A stretch of 7,793 bases of DNA from Candidatus Peregrinibacteria bacterium (lineage in GTDB: Bacteria > Patescibacteriota > Gracilibacteria > UBA1369 > UBA12463): positions 1 through 7,793 of the forward strand of contig JAHFJT010000042.1 in NCBI GenBank assembly GCA_023245695.1, in the 5' to 3' direction. Position numbers and translations under genes: made by a program. Numbering within the stretch: the stretch's first letter is position 1; each line of letters begins with the position of its first letter. Under the pieces are notes generated by a model. It did not search any database, had not been told where the DNA came from, and was given only the letters and a program-made list of their open reading frames with translations. Below are positions 1-5,916 of the stretch, piece after piece.

Positions 1-512
1 AAGCCTTCTGGTTGAAAACAGGCCGATAGGGGAATGCCATGTGGTATTGCTGTTTTTGGCTCTGTGTGCAGAAAACCAGGACACTCGCCATGGAAGACAT
101 GGGTCTCTCGAGAGGTTCCATTTTGCAATGTGAGGGCTGCCGTACAATGAAAGCGTGCAGCGCGTTTTTCTTCCGGTTTTTTCTTCAGCTCTTCGAGAAA
201 GTAGGCCAGCCACTCATCGTCCGTGGCGTGTTCGCCTGCACCCCAGCGGCGCGTCTTGAGTCCAAGTTCGTTCGGAAATGCATCGATCTCGATACCGGAA
301 TCTTCTGCGAGAGTCATGATGCCTCCCGATGCCTCAAAGTAAAAAAGGCTCTTGATTCGAGCATTTTCTTCGTAGGTTCCACCCGTCTCTTCCGGTGACT
401 CGGTGATCTGTTTTTCTTGGGGCGTGATGAGCTGTAGGGGAAGTCCGAGGAGCACTTCGCCGATCTCGTGAAACTTACCTTTGTTGGTCGTGCCGATGAG
501 AATATCGAGCAT
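1..512 (-). CDS. HAM1/RdgB-type non-canonical purine NTP pyrophosphatase, C-terminus cut by window edge
   Basis: The HAM1/RdgB family hydrolyses ITP, dITP and XTP to the monophosphate plus pyrophosphate in the cytoplasm, cleaning the nucleotide pool. I translated 170 residues from an ATG at 512-510 and the frame runs open off the left edge; family members are about 190-200 residues. Visible family motifs are the N-terminal T-x-N-x-G-K (T8, N10, K13), the EETGGTYEENA stretch at 41-51 with a lysine at 54, and LAEDSG at 68-73, whose D71 aligns with the catalytic Asp69 of E. coli RdgB. ARFHC at 119-123 matches E. coli closely. The usual GFGYDP base-recognition motif is replaced by GIPLSAC (159-165). 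The start lies 15 nt after the stop of the upstream membrane-protein gene, with no Shine-Dalgarno, which suggests co-transcription. Family membership is secure; exact substrate is not, so no gene symbol is given. Confidence 0.86.
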   Translation of the reverse strand, partial: MLDILIGTTNKGKFHEIGEVLLGLPLQLITPQEKQITESPEETGGTYEENARIKSLFYFEASGGIMTLAEDSGIEIDAFPNELGLKTRRWGAGEHATDDEWLAYFLEELKKKPEEKRAARFHCTAALTLQNGTSRETHVFHGECPGFLHTEPKTAIPHGIPLSACFQPEG

Positions 513-527
513 ATACAGAGTATGTGG

Positions 528-2441
528 CTAGAGTGGTGGAACGGGAATGTAAAACTTATCAAAAAACTTTTTCTCTTCTTCTTGGGCGGAGGTGAGAAGC
601 TTGGTCGCGAGACTTTTGAGCTTGATAATGTGAAGCTGGTTTGTGGTGGTGGTTTGGAGGAGATCTACGATCTTGAGGGCGCTCGTCGGATCGTCAGTGA
701 TAATGGTATTGTGAGAGTTGTTTTGGAGAAGGATGAGATAAGATTGCATCATCGTTTCGTAGCCTTTCTGGACATTGTCAGGAAGGGCGCCGCGCAGTTT
801 TTGGTTGATCATGATGTGGTTGAGGTGGTAGCGCAGCCGATTGAATCGATCCAACTGCAGGGCTCGAGTATTGAGAATATCTGCCTTTGTGTACTCTTTT
901 TGTTTCATGAACATCTCGGCCCAGAGATTGTAGGCTTCGGCGTAGAGGCGGTTTCGCTGCGTGATGGTGTTGAAAAGTTGGTTCGCGAGGGTGAAGTTGT
1001 TCATCTCGAGGGCGTTATGGGCACGCAAGAGAACGGCGTCTTCAAAGAAGAGTGGGTGAATAGTGGCGAATATATTTTCCGCCTCTATATACTGCTGGTT
1101 TGCGGTCAGGGTGCGAGCATGAACGATCTTTTCGCGCTGGTAGATTTCGTATCCGCCGCTTACGAAGAGCGCGAGAGCTGCAAGCATGCTGATGCTGTAG
1201 AGGATTCGGCGTGGGGTGATGAGGGTGGGGTGAGCCTTGGTATGCGCGAGAGCGATGTTGAGTATGAGGCCAAGGAGCGCCCAGAGAAGCATCGCGTTTG
1301 AGGTGAAGTTGAGGTTGTAGTCGATCATGTTGTGCGCGACGATGCCGAGCACAGAGAGTATGAGTATAGCCATGAGCTCTTTTTTCTCTTCGCACCGATA
1401 CCCGAGAATAAGGATCCAGATGATGAGGGCGAGGTAGAGAAGGCCGGATGGAATGCCAAATTCGACGGCTTGCTTCAGGAGCATGTTGTGCGGATGGCCC
1501 GAGGTGGCGAGAGGGTGCGTCTGGTAGTACGGATAGGTGAAGGCGAAGGTGTCGGGCCCATATCCCGTGAGAGGTCGACTCTTGATGAGCTGGAGACTTC
1601 CTTTCCAGAAATCGATTCGCTCATTCACCGATGAAGATTTTTCGTCTGACTGAAGGGTGATTTTTTTTGTGAAGTTGTTGGTTTCAAACTGTGTGGTTCG
1701 TATCGCTTGCGTGATACCCGTTCCTACTATGACGATGATGAAGAGCCCCGCGAGAGCTTTGTTGAGTGGGAGTTTTTTTCTGAGTATAAAAAATGCCATG
1801 ATGAGAATAGAGACGATTAGGCCGCCTCGAGAAAAGGTCAGGAGGAGGGCGATAAGCATGAGTGCCGTGATAGTGAACCAGGTTGCTTTTTCTGGACTGT
1901 GATGTTGGAATTGGTAGGCGCGCCCGAATCGATACAGGGCATATGGGAGGAGGCCGATGAGGAAAAGGGCAAATCCGTTCGGGTAGGACGAGATGAGATA
2001 AGGCAGGTGCGCAAAACTACTCGCGAGTCTATCGGTGGGTGTGCTGATATACAGTGCGAGTCCAAAGATACAGAGACTCGCTGTGAAGACACAGAGCGAG
2101 GCGAAGAGTTTATGGATGAGTTCTTCGGACACATCGAGTTGGAGAGTGATCAGAAGCGTGGCGACTCCGCAGAGGAGGCTTGTGACGCTTACGAACCCAA
2201 AGTCTTTCATCGTTGAGGTGAGCCATCCGAACATGATACTTAGTGTGAATATCATGATAATTGCTAGGAGTGGCGTCGGTACATGTCGCTGATGGCGGTT
2301 TTTTTGGAGGTACAGTGTCGTGAGTATGGGCAAGAGGCTTACGGCCCAGAGAAGGTGTGTTTGGAATGAGATGCCTCCCCGGTGGAGTGCGGAGATTGCG
2401 ATGATGCCGAAGATCATTATGAGCGGCAGGGATTTTTTCAT
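528..2441 (-). CDS. O-antigen ligase/Wzy-family polytopic membrane protein with C-terminal TPR-like region
   Basis: This 637-residue protein looks like a Wzy_C-family enzyme, which polymerises or ligates undecaprenyl-linked glycans at the outer face of the membrane. I count about 13 hydrophobic segments between residues 5 and 431. Family signs are LLTFSRGG at 199-206 (R205), a long extracytoplasmic loop at about 244-329, RPLTGYGPDTF at 289-299, HPHNMLLKQAVEFGIP at 316-331 (H318), and HNMIDYNLNF at 370-379. R205 and H318 are plausible counterparts of the Arg and His essential in WaaL; that is inference. Residues about 437-535 are soluble and helical with at least two TPR-like units (about 466-499 and 500-533), followed by a helical tail. 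An in-frame stop just upstream rules out an earlier start in this frame, but the ATG at 2441 has no adjacent ribosome binding site. No promoter was found, and the gene begins just past a terminator. It could be a polymerase, a ligase or a protein O-glycosyltransferase; sequence alone does not separate these. Confidence 0.87.
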   Translation of the reverse strand: MKKSLPLIMIFGIIAISALHRGGISFQTHLLWAVSLLPILTTLYLQKNRHQRHVPTPLLAIIMIFTLSIMFGWLTSTMKDFGFVSVTSLLCGVATLLITLQLDVSEELIHKLFASLCVFTASLCIFGLALYISTPTDRLASSFAHLPYLISSYPNGFALFLIGLLPYALYRFGRAYQFQHHSPEKATWFTITALMLIALLLTFSRGGLIVSILIMAFFILRKKLPLNKALAGLFIIVIVGTGITQAIRTTQFETNNFTKKITLQSDEKSSSVNERIDFWKGSLQLIKSRPLTGYGPDTFAFTYPYYQTHPLATSGHPHNMLLKQAVEFGIPSGLLYLALIIWILILGYRCEEKKELMAILILSVLGIVAHNMIDYNLNFTSNAMLLWALLGLILNIALAHTKAHPTLITPRRILYSISMLAALALFVSGGYEIYQREKIVHARTLTANQQYIEAENIFATIHPLFFEDAVLLRAHNALEMNNFTLANQLFNTITQRNRLYAEAYNLWAEMFMKQKEYTKADILNTRALQLDRFNRLRYHLNHIMINQKLRGALPDNVQKGYETMMQSYLILLQNNSHNTIITDDPTSALKIVDLLQTTTTNQLHIIKLKSLATKLLTSAQEEEKKFFDKFYIPVPPL

Positions 2442-2458
2442 GATGAGAGCTTACCATT

Positions 2459-2490
2459 AAAAAAACCTCCATGGAATTGAAGGTTTTTTT
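2459..2490 (-). terminator. Intrinsic terminator after the zinc-ribbon gene
   Basis: On the minus strand a 32-nt element folds into a 13-bp stem (AAAAAAACCTTCA against TGGAGGTTTTTTT) with a 6-nt loop ATTCCA, ending in seven T. It lies 30 nt downstream of the stop of the zinc-ribbon gene. The stem has one U-G wobble on the minus-strand RNA but a C-A mismatch on the plus-strand RNA, so it is built for minus-strand transcripts. Because of the A7/T7 flanks it could act in both directions. It ends only 17 nt before the ATG of the membrane-protein gene, so that gene needs read-through or an unseen promoter. Confidence 0.82.
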
Positions 2491-2520
2491 GAGCGTGTGC
2501 ACGCTATGCTGTGTGTTGAA

Positions 2521-2703
2521 TTACGCCTGTGCTGCACCAGGAACATCAGCAGCGCTGACGATCTTGTACATACCACCACCGCATACTGCGCAGCGACCTT
2601 TTGCAGCGTGACGACCGTTCTTCATGACGACGTATTCAACGTCAGCCATCTCTCGGCGATTCACACCTTCGTTCTTATTGCACTTTGGGCAAAGACCTTG
2701 CAT
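2521..2703 (-). CDS. Small Cys4 zinc-ribbon protein, DUF5679-like
   Basis: This 60-residue protein has two CxxC pairs, C5-P-K-C8 and C38-A-V-C41, which should bind one zinc ion as a zinc ribbon. Between them VVMKNGRHAAKGRCAVCG (25-42) resembles the conserved core of the DUF5679 family (KNGR, then KG-x-C-x-x-C-G), after which MYKI resembles the family's MFRI. The last ten or so residues are small and Ala-rich and look disordered. The function of the family is unknown; a nucleic-acid or ribosome-associated role is only a guess from the fold. The gene stands alone as its own unit, with a strong promoter upstream and a terminator downstream, which argues that it is real and well expressed. No Shine-Dalgarno precedes the ATG; the bases immediately before it are ACTCCCC. 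Confidence 0.87.
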   Translation of the reverse strand: MQGLCPKCNKNEGVNRREMADVEYVVMKNGRHAAKGRCAVCGGGMYKIVSAADVPGAAQA

Positions 2704-2708
2704 GGGGA

Positions 2709-2731
2709 GTAAATTAAGAATTAAAATTTAC
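2709..2731. repeat. 7-bp inverted repeat in the leader of the zinc-ribbon gene
   Basis: GTAAATT (2709-2715) and AATTTAC (2725-2731) are perfect inverted repeats separated by 9 bp of A/T-rich sequence. They fall between the predicted transcription start (about 2735) and the ATG at 2703, and so would occupy most of the roughly 31-nt leader. This could be an operator half-site pair or a weak leader hairpin. In AT-rich DNA it could also be chance. Confidence 0.45.
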
Positions 2732-2741
2732 GATTAGTTTG

Positions 2742-2771
2742 ATTATATCACAATTTGTTTAGCTTTGTCCA
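2742..2771 (-). promoter_or_regulatory. Sigma-70-type promoter of the zinc-ribbon gene
   Basis: On the minus strand the -35 box TGGACA (2771-2766, 5 of 6 matches to TTGACA) is followed by an 18-bp spacer and a perfect -10 box TATAAT (2747-2742). The TGA directly before the -10 gives an extended -10 (TG-A-TATAAT). Transcription should start near 2735, giving a leader of about 31 nt. It is the clearest promoter in the window and faces the zinc-ribbon gene, lying downstream of the terminator of the PBP gene. Confidence 0.8.
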
Positions 2772-2815
2772 GCTTTGAAATGGGCGAAGTTGTCAAATGG
2801 GCTTATTTCAGCTTT
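2761..2815. repeat. Cluster of short direct repeats around and upstream of the zinc-ribbon promoter
   Basis: On the plus strand AGCTTTG occurs at 2761-2767 and 2771-2777, exactly 10 bp apart, with the -35 box (2766-2771) overlapping both. AAATGGGC occurs at 2778-2785 and 2795-2802, 17 bp apart. A third AGCTTT lies at 2810-2815. The order is A-A-B-B-A. The helical-turn spacing over the -35 box would fit a regulator binding site, but a small local duplication is also possible. Confidence 0.5.
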
Positions 2816-2835
2816 AAAAAGCCTAGGCCAAGGCT
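2816..2835 (-). terminator. Candidate intrinsic terminator of the PBP gene
   Basis: On the minus strand AGCCT (2835-2831) pairs with AGGCT (2824-2820) around a 6-nt loop and is followed directly by a short T run (2820-2816). It lies 36 nt after the stop of the penicillin-binding-protein gene and before the promoter of the next gene, as expected for the end of that transcript. The stem is short (5 bp), so strength is uncertain. Confidence 0.55.
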
Positions 2836-2871
2836 ACGAAAAATGCTTTCTGAGAGGCTCTTTTTTGGAAG

Positions 2872-5787
2872 CTACGGTGTGAATATTGCTGGGCCAAACG
2901 GATTACTAAATGCCTGCGGATTTATGATTGGTGTATTTCCAGCAGATGGATCTTTTGGTGTTGGGGCGGGGATAGGCGTCTGGCTGGAGGGCGTGGAAGT
3001 TGGCGTTGGATCTGGGGATATTGGGCCACCCGGGATTACTGTATCATCGCCAGCCATCTTTACTTGTATGGCTGCTTGGCCACTGTACCCATATTGATCT
3101 TTGACCACAGCTTTGATCTCATATGCGGTTCCGGGTTTTGCATATTTTGGAATTTTGATCGTGGCGTACTCAAATGGCGCCGAGCTTCGTACGGCTCGTG
3201 GTGTGTTGTCGAAGTAGTAGGTCACTTCTTTGACACCATTTGGCGCTTGGAACTTTACGACCACATCCACAGAGCTGCCTTCGATCGTCTGATACGCTGA
3301 TGGAGAGAAGATGCTGACCGTTGGCGCATTTTCGAGCTGTTCTTTGACGCAGAGGGGCGATATGGTGGTTGGTGGGGCACCTGACTCGTCGCCTTTGGAT
3401 CCATACCATTGATTCACGCCATTTTTCCAGATGTCGTTCGCGAGCGGGTCGCTATGAATTTGGTAGACGCGTGCTTCTACGAACTCTGCGGGGCAGAACT
3501 CGTTTGCGAGAAGGTTATTGCGCATATCAATATTTGCCTTTACGTAAGATCCTTCCACCTCCGTAGGGACGGCGAAGCTTGCGAAGATTTCGGTTCGCAG
3601 TTTGTCTGGCGGTGTGTTTTCGCTTGGGAGAAGTCCAGTGAGGGTCGAGATCGTTACTTCCTTGATGCCCTCAGGACGTGGGAATGCTTCATCTGGTTTG
3701 TCCTTGAGGAACTCCGTCATAATCTCTTTCCAGATCGGCGCTGCCACATTTGAACCATCGGCATTGACTCCGAGCGGATCGCCTCGATTGTTTCCTACCC
3801 AGACTGATCCGACGACGCTTGGCGTGAAGCCCATGGTCCAGAGATCCATTGGATATGCGGTTCCTTTTGACTTGGTTTTGTTTGTCGAAGTACCGGTTTT
3901 CGTTCCGACAGTGTGTCCGGCGATTATGAGATTTTGACTTACCTTTACGGAATTGTCGGAAAGAATGCTGTCGATGAGGTAAGAAACTTCTGGATCGAGC
4001 GCCTCTTGCCAGTCTTTGACCGAGTCAGGATTCCACTCTTCGATAATCTTTCCGGTAGCGTCTTGAATTTTTAAAATAGAGGTGAGTTCCGGCTTCTTTC
4101 CCATATTGGCAAATACGCTGTAGGCCGTCACCATGTCGACCATCTTTACTTCTGCTGCGCCAATTGCGAGAGGGTATCCGTAGTCAAAGTCAGGCTTGAG
4201 CGTCGTGATACCCATCTTCTGTGCGAGCTCGATGATCGGGCCTTTTTCTCCGGCGAGATAGTAGGCTTTGATAGCAGGAATATTTCGAGACTGTCCGAGA
4301 GCGGCACGGATTGCCATCGGTCCACGGAAGGTCCCATCGTAGTTTTGCGGCTTGTTTTCGCCGAGCTGCATTGGCGTATCGTAGAGCACGGTGGCTGGCG
4401 TATAGCGCTTGAGGAAGGCCTCTGCGTAGACGAACGGTTTGAATGACGAACCTGGCTGACGAGCGCGGTCGGTCATGTTTACGTATCCATCAATGTCGGG
4501 ATTTCCATAGTCACGCGAACCTACCATCGTGAGAATCTGGCCCGTTTTTGGGTCTGCGAAGAGAGCGGCTGCATTTGAGGCTTTGTAGTTTTTTTGATTG
4601 GTCTCTGCGCGTTTTGCGATCGCATTTTCGGCGACTTCTTGAAGCTTCCAGTCGAGAGTTGTATAGACCTTGAGACCGCCTTGCTGAATGATTTCCTTTC
4701 CATATTTACTTTCGAGTTGTCTCTGGACGTACTCCATGAAGTGAGGTGCTTTCTTGAGGGATTTGTATGGAAGGAACTGTGCAACCTGGGTCTGTTTCCA
4801 TGCCTCGTTTTTTTCTTCAGTGGTAATGAATCCGAGTTCAGCCATTCGTTTCAAAACAAGGTCTGCGCGCCCTGCGAGATATACTTTATGGTCATTGTCC
4901 AGGACGTTCATTTTTCCAAGAAGACCGTAGGTGTACTCGCTATCTTTGATGTCGCTAGCTTTCGTGATATTTCTCTTCTGGAGCTCTTCAGTGGTGAAGT
5001 TTTTCGTTACGGTGCTGGAGCGGTGACTTCCGTATGGGTTGTAGTACGTCGGGAGCTGCGGAATACTTGCGAGAATGGCACTCTCTCCGAGGTTGAGGTC
5101 TGAGGCGTTTTTTCCGAAGTACATCTGTGAGGCCTTTTGCACACCGTAAGCATTATTTCCGTATGGAATTTGATTGAGGTAGAGCTCGAGGATTTTTTTC
5201 TTGTCGTATTTCTGTTCGAGTCTTACCGAAAGAATGAGCTCACGAATCTTTCGAGTGATGCTGTGCTCTGAGGTGAGAAAGGCATTTTTGACGTACTGCT
5301 GCGTGATCGTCGATCCACCGCGCTGCTGGCCAATCCCGAAGACTTCGTGAAGACCCGCTGCGGCGATACCCGTCATGTCGAATCCTTTGTGCTGCCAAAA
5401 CTGATTGTCTTCAATCGCGATCGTCGCGTTGATAATGTATGGCGAGATCTTGTCGTATGAGATGGACTCACGATTTTCTTCTCCGTGAATGGTAGTGAGA
5501 AGTATCCCGTTTCGGTCGTAAATTTCCGTGGTGAGAGCTGTTTTTTCGGCAATATTGTCTACACTTGGGAGGCCGATAGAGAGAATAGCGATGGTCGCGA
5601 AAAAGAGGAATATAGCTGATGCCATGCCTCCTATGATGATCGTGATGATCCATGCAAATACTCGCTTCTTGGTCCAAGGTTGCTTTGGGCCACGTGTTTG
5701 CGATGATACTGATAAAGATGAACTGAAGCCTCCTCGCCGTTCGACGGCGTTTTGATATTTATCGTGAATTTTTTTCTGTAGGTCCAT
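2872..5787 (-). CDS. Bifunctional class A penicillin-binding protein (glycosyltransferase + transpeptidase), PBP1A type
   Basis: This 971-residue protein polymerises lipid II into glycan strands and cross-links the peptides outside the membrane. It has a basic cytoplasmic tail (1-42) and one membrane anchor (about 43-72). The GT51 domain shows AIEDNQFWQHKGFD (124-137, catalytic E126), GGSTITQQ (157-164) and a KKKILELYLN helix (196-205). After a linker comes the transpeptidase domain: nucleophile motif SSFK with S447, SRN (500-502) and KTG (630-632), all intact. Beyond about 740 is an unusual tail: a region with the protein's only two cysteines (C765, C813), an Ig/FnIII-like beta domain (about 823-912) and a Pro/Thr/Ser-rich end. 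An AGGGAG (5804-5799) precedes the ATG at 11 nt spacing and supports this start. The gene follows pheT by 129 bp and ends before a hairpin terminator. The family assignment is certain; the exact paralogue name is not. Confidence 0.96.
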   Translation of the reverse strand: MDLQKKIHDKYQNAVERRGGFSSSLSVSSQTRGPKQPWTKKRVFAWIITIIIGGMASAIFLFFATIAILSIGLPSVDNIAEKTALTTEIYDRNGILLTTIHGEENRESISYDKISPYIINATIAIEDNQFWQHKGFDMTGIAAAGLHEVFGIGQQRGGSTITQQYVKNAFLTSEHSITRKIRELILSVRLEQKYDKKKILELYLNQIPYGNNAYGVQKASQMYFGKNASDLNLGESAILASIPQLPTYYNPYGSHRSSTVTKNFTTEELQKRNITKASDIKDSEYTYGLLGKMNVLDNDHKVYLAGRADLVLKRMAELGFITTEEKNEAWKQTQVAQFLPYKSLKKAPHFMEYVQRQLESKYGKEIIQQGGLKVYTTLDWKLQEVAENAIAKRAETNQKNYKASNAAALFADPKTGQILTMVGSRDYGNPDIDGYVNMTDRARQPGSSFKPFVYAEAFLKRYTPATVLYDTPMQLGENKPQNYDGTFRGPMAIRAALGQSRNIPAIKAYYLAGEKGPIIELAQKMGITTLKPDFDYGYPLAIGAAEVKMVDMVTAYSVFANMGKKPELTSILKIQDATGKIIEEWNPDSVKDWQEALDPEVSYLIDSILSDNSVKVSQNLIIAGHTVGTKTGTSTNKTKSKGTAYPMDLWTMGFTPSVVGSVWVGNNRGDPLGVNADGSNVAAPIWKEIMTEFLKDKPDEAFPRPEGIKEVTISTLTGLLPSENTPPDKLRTEIFASFAVPTEVEGSYVKANIDMRNNLLANEFCPAEFVEARVYQIHSDPLANDIWKNGVNQWYGSKGDESGAPPTTISPLCVKEQLENAPTVSIFSPSAYQTIEGSSVDVVVKFQAPNGVKEVTYYFDNTPRAVRSSAPFEYATIKIPKYAKPGTAYEIKAVVKDQYGYSGQAAIQVKMAGDDTVIPGGPISPDPTPTSTPSSQTPIPAPTPKDPSAGNTPIINPQAFSNPFGPAIFTP

Positions 5788-5797
5788 AAATGAAGAT

Positions 5798-5804
5798 ACT
5801 CCCT
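5798..5804 (-). promoter_or_regulatory. Shine-Dalgarno of the PBP gene
   Basis: AGGGAGT on the minus strand lies 11 nt (from GGGAG) before the ATG at 5787. It is the only recognisable Shine-Dalgarno properly placed before an annotated start in this window, and it fixes the start of the penicillin-binding-protein gene. Confidence 0.6.
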
Positions 5805-5805
5805 A

Positions 5806-5834
5806 TATATACGATGCTGTTGCGCGGATGTTAC
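5806..5834 (-). promoter_or_regulatory. Weak candidate promoter upstream of the PBP gene
   Basis: On the minus strand GTAACA (5834-5829) and TATATA (5811-5806) are 17 bp apart; each matches 4 of 6 consensus bases. Spacing is ideal, but transcription would begin near 5799, at the Shine-Dalgarno itself, leaving it out of the message. Either this promoter is not used, the alternative TATATA two bases on (5809-5804) is used, or the gene is mainly read from pheT. Confidence 0.3.
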
Positions 5835-5851
5835 CTTCGTTTTTAGCGAAG
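5835..5851. other. Small hairpin between pheT and the PBP gene
   Basis: CTTCG (5835-5839) and CGAAG (5847-5851) form a 5-bp inverted repeat around a 7-nt A/T-rich loop; with a 2-nt bulge it extends to ACC/GGT. No T run follows on the minus strand, so it is not a standard terminator for pheT. The rest of this 129-bp gap shows only a weak distant 6-bp inverted repeat (TGCCTT at 5855-5860, AAGGCA at 5884-5889). Confidence 0.35.
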
Positions 5852-5916
5852 AGGTGCCTTGATCGTGCTTATTTTACGGCATGAAGGCAGCTTTGTCGAG
5901 TTGACACAGGCGTAGT

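Noticed and set aside
468..1301. Plus-strand open frame of 277 codons antisense to the membrane-protein gene
   Set aside because: It lies wholly opposite well-supported minus-strand coding sequence, has no recognisable domain, and its composition is what a complement of this codon usage gives.
2110..2502. Minus-strand 130-codon frame overlapping the start of the membrane-protein gene
   Set aside because: His/Pro/Arg-rich out-of-frame reading of the membrane-protein gene with no domain; only its GGAGG/ATG context is of interest and is reported separately.
2494..2505. GCGTG/CACGC palindrome before the membrane-protein gene
   Set aside because: The loop is only 2 nt for a full stem and no T run follows on the minus strand; it is more likely incidental beside the real terminator.
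2791..2796. Perfect TTGACA on the minus strand upstream of the zinc-ribbon gene
   Set aside because: The sequence 17 bp on is GCTGGA, not a -10 box; the promoter at 2742-2771 is far better.
4594..5103. Plus-strand open frame of 169 codons inside the PBP gene
   Set aside because: Antisense to the intact PBP linker and glycosyltransferase region, with no recognisable domain.
5901..5906. Perfect TTGACA on the plus strand as a -35 box
   Set aside because: No -10-like hexamer at 16-19 bp and no plus-strand gene to serve.
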